From positions 56,838-120,837 of the forward strand of contig JAVBWA010000010.1 of NCBI GenBank assembly GCA_036677685.1: a stretch of DNA of 64,000 nt. Direction: 5' to 3'. Below the pieces are notes generated by a model. It had not been told where the DNA came from. It did not search any database and worked only from the letters and a program-made list of their open reading frames with translations. Position numbers and translations under genes: made by a program. Position 1 is the stretch's first letter. Each line of letters begins with the position of its first letter. This document shows, piece by piece, positions 36,632 through 44,617 of the stretch. Source of the DNA: JAQUBU01 sp036677685 (GTDB lineage Bacteria; Bacillota; Syntrophomonadia; Syntrophomonadales; Syntrophomonadaceae).

Positions 36632-37909
36632 TTAAACTAAATACCGGATATATATATAGAAAGAACTGATTATCAACGATACTATCATTAATGGTAATCC
36701 CACTTTCAGGTACTTCATAAAAGGAATAGGATATCCCTGTTTCTCACTTATGCCTGCTACCACCACATTAGCCGCAGCACCAATCAATGTTCCATTACCC
36801 CCCAAACAAGTTCCCAGCGCCAATGACCACCATAGTGGTTCCAGAGGCATTCCGGTAAGCTGTCCCACCTCTTTGATCATTGGGATCATGGCTGTTACAA
36901 AGGGGATATTATCCACAAAAGCCGAAAATAATCCTGACATCCAAAGTATCAGAAGTGCAGTTAAGGGGAAATTGCCCTGAGTTAAAACCATGGATTGTTC
37001 AGCAAGAAATTCAATAACCCCTACTTTAACAAGGGATTCCACCATCACGAATAATCCAATAAAAAAGAACAAAGTAGGCCATTCCACCGACAATAAAATA
37101 TCTTCCGGTTCCTCCTTGGCTATTATAAACAAGAGCATGGCACCCGATAGCGCAATGGTAGCCGTCTGCATATGCAGAACTTGTTGGAAGAAAAATCCCG
37201 TGATAGTTATAGCCAGTACTATCAGCGCTTTTTTTAGAATCAACCAATCTTTTATAGCATTTAACTCATTTAATTTCATGAGCTTCTGCTTGTCTTCCTC
37301 AGTTACTTTAAGACTACGCCGATAAATCAAAGCCACTAATGCAATCGTTACCATAAGAACGGTTATAACCAACGGAGTAAGGTTCACAATAAAATCAATA
37401 AATCCTAGATGTGTGGCTGAATAAATAATCATATTAGGAGGATCACCGACCGGTGTAGCCGTGCCGCCGATATTCGAGCCTATTATTTCGCATAACAGAA
37501 AGGCCCCGGGACCTATATTAAGTCTGCTGGTAATGCAAAAGGTGACCGGGACGACTAACAGCACCACTGTTACACTACCTAAAAATGCTGATAAGCATGC
37601 GGTTATTAGCGTCAAAAGTATCAATATTTTAATCGGATCGCCTTTAGCTACTTTGGCAGCCTTTATAGCAATATACTCGAACACGCCGCTTCTGCGGGTA
37701 ATTATTACTATCATCATCATCCCTAACATTAGTCCTATGGTGTTAAAGTCAATACTTTTAACAGCTTCTTCCTGGCTCAAAACCCCGAAAGCAATGATAA
37801 TGACAGCCCCGGCAAGGCTCACCACGGCTCTATGTATTTTTTCTGATATTATTAGTCCATATGCCAATAAGAAAATCGCAACGGCAATTGTTGCAGCAAG
37901 ATTATGCAT
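36632..37909 (-). CDS. ArsB/NhaD (IT superfamily) permease
   Basis: A 425-residue membrane protein with about 11 helices. Motifs of the P-protein/ArsB-NhaD branch are clear: GLMLGMMMIVIITRRSGVFEYIAIKAAK, ETIGSNIGGTATPVGDPPNM-like block, FVDNIPFVTAMIPM and LGGNGTLIGAAANVV. Members carry anions, Na+/H+ or dicarboxylates. I place the start at 37909 (MHNLAATIAV), with GAGAGG 5 nt upstream, instead of 37963. A sigma-54 promoter lies 99 nt upstream of that start. Leading the unit that ends in the sodium-pump beta subunit, it may import the dicarboxylate or balance sodium. Confidence 0.88.
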   Translation of the reverse strand: MHNLAATIAVAIFLLAYGLIISEKIHRAVVSLAGAVIIIAFGVLSQEEAVKSIDFNTIGLMLGMMMIVIITRRSGVFEYIAIKAAKVAKGDPIKILILLTLITACLSAFLGSVTVVLLVVPVTFCITSRLNIGPGAFLLCEIIGSNIGGTATPVGDPPNMIIYSATHLGFIDFIVNLTPLVITVLMVTIALVALIYRRSLKVTEEDKQKLMKLNELNAIKDWLILKKALIVLAITITGFFFQQVLHMQTATIALSGAMLLFIIAKEEPEDILLSVEWPTLFFFIGLFVMVESLVKVGVIEFLAEQSMVLTQGNFPLTALLILWMSGLFSAFVDNIPFVTAMIPMIKEVGQLTGMPLEPLWWSLALGTCLGGNGTLIGAAANVVVAGISEKQGYPIPFMKYLKVGLPLMIVSLIISSFYIYIRYLV

Positions 37910-38007
37910 AAATACCTCTCTAAATAAATGAACGACTTCAGCTACAGCTAAGAGGGAAATCATATCTAATACAACATTTTTGCTCCCCCATTATGTAACT
38001 TAATTAT

Positions 38008-38022
38008 GCAAATTACGTGCCA
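38008..38022 (-). promoter_or_regulatory. Sigma-54 promoter for permease/small proteins/beta-subunit run
   Basis: Minus strand TGGCACGTAATTTGC, an exact TGGCAC-N5-TTGC match, 99 nt before the permease start. It is divergent from the sigma-54 promoter at 38403-38417, 380 bp away. Confidence 0.88.
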
Positions 38023-38153
38023 ATACTAATAAGCTCAAAATCATTGGCCTGCTACAAGGGGGGTCTTTTCTACTTCTATCCCAGCAGTTTGAAATACGAC
38101 AAGATGTATTTGGATGTTTTGTCCTTTTTTTATAACAGAAGATGTTTATGAGT

Positions 38154-38161
38154 CCGGACAG
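38154..38161. promoter_or_regulatory. Candidate activator-binding site between divergent sigma-54 promoters
   Basis: CCGGACAG, reading CTGTCCGG on the minus strand with ACA at 12-nt spacing, lies 132 bp upstream of the 38008 promoter and 242 bp upstream of the 38403 promoter. A related TGTCCGTATAAGTGTCA lies at about 38465, just downstream of the plus-strand promoter. Confidence 0.4.
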
Positions 38162-38402
38162 GTGTATGGGTAAATGAACAACTAGTGTAACTGATAAAGT
38201 TAATCAGTATCCGGTTAAGTGTATATAAGGCAGCTTTACTGCCTGGACAAGATATAAAAGCCTGTTAGAGGTGTTTAAAGTCTTATCAATGTTTTTTAAA
38301 CCCCTTGCAGCATAAAAATTTAATCCGAAAAGTTCTGATTCATTCCTTTCTCAATCACCTCCAGTTATATCAATACCTTATAATTTCTAAAGTTAATTAT
38401 CC

Positions 38403-38417
38403 TGGCATGATATTTGC
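38403..38417 (+). promoter_or_regulatory. Sigma-54 promoter for biotin carrier/acyl-CoA dehydrogenase/gcdA
   Basis: TGGCATGATATTTGC with correct -24/-12 spacing, about 230 nt before the biotin-carrier start. The 37910-38648 gap holds this, the divergent promoter and no gene; the leader of the plus-strand unit is long and AT-rich. Confidence 0.88.
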
Positions 38418-38648
38418 ATTATTAGTGTTATTCCGTTTGTACACTGTCAAAAGAACTAATTGCTGTCCGTATAAGTGTCACTAAGCAAAGGAAGTAAAGG
38501 AGGTATGATAACTAGAACAATAAAATCAGGTTGGGAAATAGAGTGATTATGTTTCTAGAGTTATAAATTCAGGATGACAAAATAATCTCGACTTAACACA
38601 GGCATATTGTAAAAATCTATTTCAACAACATAATGGGAGGTAATAATA

Positions 38649-38858
38649 ATGGCAAATTTCGAAAGTGGTTTAGCAGGAAAAATACTTGAAATCAATATGG
38701 AGGTAGGCCAAGTAGTAACCGAAGATGACGAGTTGATAATCATAGAAGCTATGAAAATGGAAAACCCTCTATTCGGTCCGGAAGGTACCGTAAAAGAAAT
38801 TAAGGTTAAAGTCGGCGATAAAGTTGAAGAAGGTGACATTTTAGCAATTATTGAGTAA
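38649..38858 (+). CDS. gcdC: Biotin carrier protein of the decarboxylase (stand-alone biotinyl domain)
   Basis: A 69-residue protein that is only a biotinyl domain. The biotinylation motif IIEAMKMENPL places the modified lysine at residue 36, flanked by the usual GLAGKILEINMEVGQVV and VKVGDKVEEGDILAIIE halves. Carrier subunits of sodium-pump decarboxylases normally have an Ala/Pro-rich linker and 120-145 residues; this one lacks linker and anchor. It would shuttle the carboxyl group from GcdA to the membrane beta subunit. GGGAGG lies 8 nt before the ATG. First gene of a sigma-54-led unit with an acyl-CoA dehydrogenase and gcdA. Confidence 0.9.
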   Translation: MANFESGLAGKILEINMEVGQVVTEDDELIIIEAMKMENPLFGPEGTVKEIKVKVGDKVEEGDILAIIE

Positions 38859-38928
38859 GTATTTTAAAAAGCATCACCCTCTTTAGGCAGATGAGGGCAA
38901 CTCTATATTGTAGTAGGAGGACATTACA

Positions 38929-40086
38929 ATGGATTTTGGATTAACCGATGAACAAAGAATGGTACAGGAAATGGCCCGTAATTTCGCAGAAAAGGAAATA
39001 GCACCATATGTAGATCAGGATGAAGAAAACCACTATTATCGCAGAGAGATACTGACCAAGATGGGCGAATTGGATCTGTTGGGCTGGAGCATCCCCGAAC
39101 AATACGGCGGAAATGGCATGGGCTGGGTGGAGGGAGTCTTGGCATTATATGAAATAGCCAAGGTTCATACTTCCTGGAGGTTAAGCGTCAGCGGCAATTG
39201 CTGGGGGCCAGCCATGACTATTAACCAGTATGGTACCGAAGAACAAAAGCAAAAATATATCCCCGGCCTGGTAAGCGGTGCATCAGTTGGCAGCTTTGCT
39301 ATAACTGAAGCCAACTCCGGTTCCGATGTGGCCAGTATGAAAACTTTTGCTGAAGATAAAGGCGATCACTGGCTAATGAACGGTTCCAAAATGTGGATAT
39401 CAGGTGGACATGTTTCCGACGTCGGCCTGGTCTATGCGGTCACTGAAAAGGGCAAGGGGGCCAAGGGATTATCATGCTTTATAGTTGACTATAATAATAC
39501 CCCGGGTATTACCAGAATCCCTATACACACCAAAGTCGGCATGTGGACTGCCCCGACTTCAGAACTGGTATTTGAAAATGCAGTGATTCCCAAGGAAAAT
39601 CTTTTGGGACCCCTTAACAATGGATTTCAGATCTGTATGTGGCAGCTAAACAATACACGTATGGGCTGTGCTACCGGTGCGGCAGCACTTTCAGCAGCCT
39701 GCTTGGAAGGCGCCATTCAATATTCTAATGAGCGTACCCAATTTGGCAAGCCAATTGGCAAATATCAAATGATTCAGGCCCAGCTGGCGGAAATGAAACT
39801 CGAAGATGAAGCGGCCAAGTATTTAGTTTATCATGCTGCATGGTTAAAAGATAATGGTTTGCCTAACCAGCAGGCAACTTCTATGGCCAAGTTATTCGGC
39901 TGCCAGGCCGCCGTACATGGGGCTAATATGGCCATGAAGATCTACGGTTCCTATGGTTACTCAACTGAATACCCGTGCGGCAGATGGCTGCGCGATGCCA
40001 AGCAGTTTGAAACCTTGGAGGGAACCTCCAATATCCATATGCAAATTATCGCGAATATTGAACTGGGCTATCAGCCTAATCGCTAA
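38929..40086 (+). CDS. Acyl-CoA dehydrogenase, candidate glutaryl-CoA dehydrogenase
   Basis: A 385-residue FAD acyl-CoA dehydrogenase of normal length. Flavin motifs FAITEANSGSDVASM and KMWISGGHVSDV, the ERTQFGKPIGKYQMIQ block and the catalytic Glu in ETLEGTSNIHMQII (about 368) are seen. Its position between the biotin carrier and gcdA suggests that it makes the decarboxylase substrate, that is, a non-decarboxylating glutaryl-CoA dehydrogenase yielding glutaconyl-CoA. Sequence alone does not separate this from a butyryl-CoA dehydrogenase. AGTAGGAGGACATTACA precedes the ATG. Confidence 0.92.
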   Translation: MDFGLTDEQRMVQEMARNFAEKEIAPYVDQDEENHYYRREILTKMGELDLLGWSIPEQYGGNGMGWVEGVLALYEIAKVHTSWRLSVSGNCWGPAMTINQYGTEEQKQKYIPGLVSGASVGSFAITEANSGSDVASMKTFAEDKGDHWLMNGSKMWISGGHVSDVGLVYAVTEKGKGAKGLSCFIVDYNNTPGITRIPIHTKVGMWTAPTSELVFENAVIPKENLLGPLNNGFQICMWQLNNTRMGCATGAAALSAACLEGAIQYSNERTQFGKPIGKYQMIQAQLAEMKLEDEAAKYLVYHAAWLKDNGLPNQQATSMAKLFGCQAAVHGANMAMKIYGSYGYSTEYPCGRWLRDAKQFETLEGTSNIHMQIIANIELGYQPNR

Positions 40087-40138
40087 TTGCCCGGACAATA
40101 AGGTTGATTTTTAGCAACTTCGGAAAGGAGAACTATAT

Positions 40139-41881
40139 ATGAGTCATTACGGATATTCCCTGCACCCATATTTTACCGAAATGCCGGGCATCGGCAAGGC
40201 ACTGGCCAAGGTCAATAAAAAAAACATTGAAGAGATATCTGCCGTAGAAGCAGATATGGTCAAAGAGGTTGAGCGGGTTAAGAACTCCGGCAAATCAACT
40301 GAAGCTATGAATGCAAAGGGTGAATGGTCCGCCTGGCAGCGTATTGAATACCTGGTTGATCCGGGTACCTGGTGCCCATTGCACACTATCTATGATCCAG
40401 CGGGAAATGAAGAAGGCAATACCGGAGTAATTGATGGAATAGGCAAAATAGCTGGTAAATGGGCAGTTATAATAGCATCAAATAATAAAGTAATGGCAGG
40501 CGCATGGTTAAACGGACAAGCGGACAACGTTCTGCGCATAACCGATATTGCCAAAAGATTGCATATACCACTGGTTTGGGTATTAAATTGCAGCGGTGCC
40601 AAGTTAATGGAACAGGAAACCCTTTACGCCAACCGCAGGGGAAGTGGGACCACCTTCTTCCGGCATGCTGAACTGCAAAAACTCGGCATCCCGGTTATTG
40701 TTGGTATATATGGAACCAACCCGGCGGGCGGTGGATATCATTCCATCAGCCCAACCATATTAATCGCCCATAAAGACAGTAATATGGCAGTTGGCGGCGG
40801 GGGTATCGTCGGCGGTATGAATCCCAAGGGCTATATTGATGATGAAGCAGCGGAAGCTCTTATCGAACAAACTCGCAAGTTCAAGGCAACTCCTCCCGGT
40901 CGCGTGGAAATTCATCACAATGGAACCGGATTCATGAGAGACGTCTGTGATACTGAAGAAGAAGTTCTGGATGACATTAAGAGCTATATGAAGGATATGC
41001 CGGCTTATAATCCGGACTTTTTCCGGGTAGCCGCTCCTGCTGAACCCAAATATCCGGTTTCTGATTTGTACAGCTTGGTGCCAGCCAACCAAAAAAGAAG
41101 CTATTCCATGCCGGAAGTACTGGCCAGAATTTTTGACAACAGTGAACATATGGAGTTCAACCCGGATTATGGACTGGAGATTTACTGTGGTCTGGCCAAG
41201 ATAGACGGGTTTTTATGCGGATTTGTTGCCAACAACCAGGGAGTACTGGGGCAAGACTACCCCAAATACGCCGACTATCAAGGCATTGGGGGAAAGCTGT
41301 ATCGCGAGGGGCTCATCAAGATGAGCGAATTCGTAACTTTCTGCGGCCGGGATCGGATTCCTCTCATTTGGGTTCAGGATACTACCGGCATTGATGTAGG
41401 CGACACGGCTGAGTTAGCTGAGTTGCTGGGCCTGGGCCAATCATTGATCTATTCCATTGAGCAGAGTGATAATCCCATGATGGCAATAATCCTCAGAAAA
41501 GGCACTGCAGCCGCCCACTACGTATTGGGAGGCCCCCAGGCCAACAATAACAATACCTTTACAATTGGCACTGCTACCACTGAAATCTATGTAATGCATG
41601 GCGAGACTGCCGCTGCTGCTTCTTATTCGCGCCGTCTGCTCAAGGACAAGGATGCTGGTAAATCCTTGGATCCCACCATGGAGAAAATGAATGAGATGAT
41701 TAAAGATTATTATGATAAATCAAGGCCTGCTTATTGTGCCAAAACGGGATTGGTGGACGAAATCGTTGACTACTCCAATTTGCGCAAATACTGCCAGGCA
41801 TTTGTAGGTTCCGTATATCAAAATCCCAAGTCCATTTGCGCCATTCACCAAATGATAACTCCCAGAGTTATAAAAGGTTAA
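40139..41881 (+). CDS. gcdA: Glutaconyl-CoA decarboxylase alpha subunit (carboxyltransferase)
   Basis: A 580-residue carboxyltransferase that moves the carboxyl group of glutaconyl-CoA to biotin, giving crotonyl-CoA. It has both crotonase-like halves of acyl-CoA carboxyltransferases plus the N-terminal extension (SLHPYFTEMPGIGKALAKV) characteristic of GcdA, and shares with the Acidaminococcus enzyme the blocks VLNCSGAK, NRRGSGTTFFRHAEL, VGIYGTNPAGGGYHSISPT, WVQDTTGIDVGD and LRKGTAAAHYVLGGPQ. Methylmalonyl-CoA decarboxylase alpha subunits are shorter (about 510 aa) and lack the extension. Follows the acyl-CoA dehydrogenase gene by 52 nt; a strong terminator ends the unit. Confidence 0.93.
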   Translation: MSHYGYSLHPYFTEMPGIGKALAKVNKKNIEEISAVEADMVKEVERVKNSGKSTEAMNAKGEWSAWQRIEYLVDPGTWCPLHTIYDPAGNEEGNTGVIDGIGKIAGKWAVIIASNNKVMAGAWLNGQADNVLRITDIAKRLHIPLVWVLNCSGAKLMEQETLYANRRGSGTTFFRHAELQKLGIPVIVGIYGTNPAGGGYHSISPTILIAHKDSNMAVGGGGIVGGMNPKGYIDDEAAEALIEQTRKFKATPPGRVEIHHNGTGFMRDVCDTEEEVLDDIKSYMKDMPAYNPDFFRVAAPAEPKYPVSDLYSLVPANQKRSYSMPEVLARIFDNSEHMEFNPDYGLEIYCGLAKIDGFLCGFVANNQGVLGQDYPKYADYQGIGGKLYREGLIKMSEFVTFCGRDRIPLIWVQDTTGIDVGDTAELAELLGLGQSLIYSIEQSDNPMMAIILRKGTAAAHYVLGGPQANNNNTFTIGTATTEIYVMHGETAAAASYSRRLLKDKDAGKSLDPTMEKMNEMIKDYYDKSRPAYCAKTGLVDEIVDYSNLRKYCQAFVGSVYQNPKSICAIHQMITPRVIKG

Positions 41882-41923
41882 TGACGTTTGTGGTAAAACC
41901 CCCTTATTAATTTCTTTAATGCT

Positions 41924-41984
41924 CTTCTTATGCGCGCCGCTTTTCCTCCCATTTTTCGGCGGCATAAGAAGGTGCCCTTTTTTT
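41924..41984 (+). terminator. Intrinsic terminator after gcdA
   Basis: CTTCTTATG...GCCGC pairs with GGCGG...CATAAGAAG across 41924-41971 and is followed by a run of seven T (41978-41984). A strong rho-independent terminator for the carrier-dehydrogenase-gcdA unit. Confidence 0.85.
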
Positions 41985-41990
41985 GTATAT

Positions 41991-42050
41991 AGTGAGCATG
42001 CAGGCCCCTCCAATATGGCTAAGCTGATGGGGGGGGGCTACATGCTCACT
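41991..42050. repeat. 60-bp fold-back palindrome
   Basis: AGTGAGCATG (41991-42000) and CATGCTCACT (42041-42050) are perfect complements, and inside them GGCCCC faces a run of nine G, so the whole unit can fold into one long hairpin. It follows the gcdA terminator directly. It could be a second terminator or a small REP-type element; no second copy was seen in the window. Confidence 0.5.
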
Positions 42051-42119
42051 ATTTATTACATCTTGATCTACGTATGCACGTTGAGAAATGTTTGCATATG
42101 AATACATCTGTGTGTAATG

Positions 42120-42127
42120 CCGGACAG
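42120..42127 (-). promoter_or_regulatory. Candidate activator-binding site (CTGTCCGG)
   Basis: CCGGACAG on the plus strand, reading TGTCCGG-N1-ATTACA on the minus strand, 114 bp upstream of the sigma-54 promoter at 42241. Confidence 0.4.
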
Positions 42128-42240
42128 TCCTGTTCCAATCCTAATTCGGATCCACCACTTTCTGTCATCCCTCCCGCATTTGTGACAGTTTAAAGGGAGA
42201 TAGAAGAAGACAGCGCAGGCCCAATATCCCGGCCAAGTAT

Positions 42241-42255
42241 TGGCATGATAATTGC
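42241..42255 (+). promoter_or_regulatory. Sigma-54 promoter upstream of thioesterase/biotin genes
   Basis: TGGCATGATAATTGC, identical to the sites at 16242 and 18542. The next plus-strand gene is the thioesterase at 42526, about 270 nt on, followed by birA and the biotin transporter. No other gene is supported in the 41882-42525 gap. Confidence 0.82.
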
Positions 42256-42525
42256 ATATTGTTTAAACAGACTCCTCCTTGATCTACTGTTCTGTTATAG
42301 AGATAATATCCATTACCTGATGGCAGGGCAGTAGATCGCTTTTGAAATACATTTTCATTACGGCAACACCTTTTATATTGAACTTGATTAGCCATTTAAC
42401 CGTTGCTTTTTAAAAACTAGTGCTCGTACCTATCCGTGCTTAGACATGCTAAATTGTTCATGTAAATAAGGTAATTGCCGTGATGAAGTTATTTATATTA
42501 TCAGCAAAATAATCTATGGAGTTGA

Positions 42526-42930
42526 TTGATATTGGTTAGAATAGCTGATCTGGAAACGGGCAACTACTGGAAACACATGCATATGACAACTGAATGCTCG
42601 TTGGACGAAAAAGTCCAAGTAGTATTGAAAGTTACTGAGGACTTGAAGCAATTTTATGGAAATGTTCATGGCGGCGTGATTGCCGGGTTAATGGACTCGT
42701 GTATAGCTGTCGCTGTTAATCAGCAATTAAATCAGAATGAAGGAGCGTCTACGGTAGGTCTTAAACTAGATTTTTTACGTTCAGTAAATCAAGGAACACT
42801 AAGGGCTGAAGGCAAGGTTATAAAAAAGGGCAAAAATATCATTTTTGGGAAGGGTGAAATTAAGGACAGCGAGGGTAATTTAATAGCTTATGGTACTGCG
42901 ACTTTTATAATCAATAAAATTAACACTTAG
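42526..42930 (+). CDS. PaaI-like hotdog thioesterase
   Basis: A protein of about 134 residues with the hotdog thioesterase core: QFYGNVHGGVIAGLMDSCIA (about 44-63) followed by STVGLKLDFLRSVNQGTLRAEGKVIKKGKNIIFG. The HGG motif and following Asp are the usual active-site elements. PaaI-type enzymes release CoA from stalled or misdirected acyl-CoAs. The start is uncertain: TTG at 42526 or TTG at 42532, both near GGAG. It lies 31 nt before birA and downstream of a sigma-54 promoter, so it may serve to recycle CoA in the acyl-CoA pathway. Confidence 0.85.
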   Translation: MILVRIADLETGNYWKHMHMTTECSLDEKVQVVLKVTEDLKQFYGNVHGGVIAGLMDSCIAVAVNQQLNQNEGASTVGLKLDFLRSVNQGTLRAEGKVIKKGKNIIFGKGEIKDSEGNLIAYGTATFIINKINT

Positions 42931-42961
42931 CTTGACCTTGTATATTTAGGGGGTGTGAGGA

Positions 42962-43963
42962 ATGGACTTTAGTGAAACTGCTCCGTTTGCCTTAAAAGAA
43001 ACAAAGAGCAATCAAGTTTCGAGCAAAGTATTTGATCCCAAACCAGAGGCAACACCAGTGGTATGTCAGGAAAAAGGCCTTCCGGCGGCGATAAGCGCGG
43101 TTGAACCAACTCTCTTAAGGGAATTTTCGCTTTGCGCTATACCTGATAGTCTCTTGCCTGAAGAGGTTGTTCCAGGCCTTTCAGCCGGTGTATTCGGGCA
43201 AAAGAATTACTTATACTACCTTAAGATTGATTCGACTAATAATCTGGCCCGGAGTTTGGCTTTGGAAGGATATCCGGAGGGCACCGTGGTGGTTGCGGAA
43301 ATGCAGACCGGGGGCCGGGGCCGCAGAGGGCGAACCTGGTTTTCTCCGGCTCGACAGGGTATTTATTTTTCAGTAATTTTGCGCCCGGCAATACCCTTGC
43401 GCCAAATATCCAGGGTATCTCTGCTCGCTGCGGTAGCGGTAGCCGAAACCCTGGAAGAGCAGATGAACTTGCAGCCCAGCATCAAATGGCCAAATGATAT
43501 ATTAATCAACCGGCGGAAAATCGCGGGAATTCTTTCAGAAACAGTCGCCCGTATGCATAGCGTGGAATATCTGGTGCTGGGAATTGGCCTCAACATCAAC
43601 CACAGTATACAGGATTTTCCGGAGAATTTTGCAACCCCACCCACTTCAACTCTGGCAGAAAGCGGTTCTACCTGCTCCCGCAGCAAGATTCTTCAAGCTC
43701 TTTTGACCAGACTTGATTATCACTATAAAGAAATGCTTAAAGGCAATTTTAGCCAAACCCTGGCCAAAGCCAAAAGCAAATCAGCCGTGATCGGCCAGGA
43801 GGTCTGTTTGGATACTCTAAACGGTATTGTCGTGGGCCGGGCCGTCAATTTGGATGATAACGGCTTTCTCCTGGTCCGTGACCAAAAAGGAATTATCCAT
43901 ACCGTAATGTCGGGCGAGATATTCCTTTCTCACCCTGATATTGGCAAGTTCAGGGAGTATTAA
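42962..43963 (+). CDS. birA: Biotin-protein ligase with atypical N-terminus
   Basis: A 333-residue biotin ligase that attaches biotin to the carrier lysine. Catalytic motifs are complete: STNNLARSLALEGYPEGTVVVAE, the biotinyl-AMP loop GGRGRRGRTWFSP, SIKWPNDILINRRKIAGILSE and the C-terminal cap domain (about 285-333). The first 75-80 residues are not the winged-helix repressor domain found in bifunctional BirA; they are Pro/Glu/Val-rich and I do not recognise them. So it is probably not the biotin operon repressor. Followed by the biotin transporter genes, and the carrier substrate is encoded 4 kb upstream. Confidence 0.93.
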   Translation: MDFSETAPFALKETKSNQVSSKVFDPKPEATPVVCQEKGLPAAISAVEPTLLREFSLCAIPDSLLPEEVVPGLSAGVFGQKNYLYYLKIDSTNNLARSLALEGYPEGTVVVAEMQTGGRGRRGRTWFSPARQGIYFSVILRPAIPLRQISRVSLLAAVAVAETLEEQMNLQPSIKWPNDILINRRKIAGILSETVARMHSVEYLVLGIGLNINHSIQDFPENFATPPTSTLAESGSTCSRSKILQALLTRLDYHYKEMLKGNFSQTLAKAKSKSAVIGQEVCLDTLNGIVVGRAVNLDDNGFLLVRDQKGIIHTVMSGEIFLSHPDIGKFREY

Positions 43964-44058
43964 GCGATATAATAGCCCGACTTCGATGTGGTTGACTGTA
44001 TCCAATTCAATTTAGGGTTAAATTATATTGCCATTTATTATAAAAGACGGGGAGTGAG

Positions 44059-44604
44059 ATGCCGATGCTCAAGAAATCAGCTAACCCACTGCACAAAATG
44101 GTATACGCTTCATTATTTGGAGCTTTAACTGCAGCAGGGTCTCTGATAGTGATCCCCATGCAGCCCGTACCTATAACCCTACAAACCCTCTTTACCTGTT
44201 TATCGGGCATCCTCCTGGGTTCCCATGCCGGAGGTTTGAGTCAAATCATCTATGTGCTTCTGGGAATAATCGGACTGCCGGTTTTTGCTGGTGGCAAGGC
44301 GGGTGTCGGTGTTTTATTCGGTCCCTCCGGGGGTTATCTTATCGGATTTGTAGTCGGAGCTTATGTTATAGGTAAGATTGTAGAAGTCAGGCGGGAACCC
44401 GGTTGGGTTTGCTTGCTAATGGCTTTGCTGGTGGGCAATCTGATAATTTATACCCTGGGAACTTGGCAATTAATGGAGGTAACTGGTTTAACCCTGGTCA
44501 AATCCCTGATAGTAGGAGTGGTTCCCTTTTTATTCGGTGATTTACTGAAGATTTTGGCCACCGCCTGGCTGGGCGTAAAAATAAGCAAGCATTTCAATTT
44601 ATAG
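44059..44604 (+). CDS. bioY: BioY, biotin-binding S component of an ECF transporter
   Basis: A 181-residue membrane protein of about six helices. BioY signature stretches are IPMQPVPITLQTLFTCLSGILLG and GPSGGYLIGFVVGAYVIG. BioY binds biotin outside the cell and delivers it with the EcfA/EcfT energising module encoded next. GGGGAGTGAG lies before the ATG. It starts 95 nt after birA. The gene set birA-bioY-ecfA-ecfT ensures biotin supply for the nearby decarboxylase. Confidence 0.95.
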   Translation: MPMLKKSANPLHKMVYASLFGALTAAGSLIVIPMQPVPITLQTLFTCLSGILLGSHAGGLSQIIYVLLGIIGLPVFAGGKAGVGVLFGPSGGYLIGFVVGAYVIGKIVEVRREPGWVCLLMALLVGNLIIYTLGTWQLMEVTGLTLVKSLIVGVVPFLFGDLLKILATAWLGVKISKHFNL

Positions 44605-44617
44605 GGGGCGGAAATGC

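Noticed and set aside
42165..42395. 76-residue minus-strand ORF upstream of the thioesterase gene
   Set aside because: It covers the sigma-54 promoter on the opposite strand, has no ribosome site and no recognisable composition.
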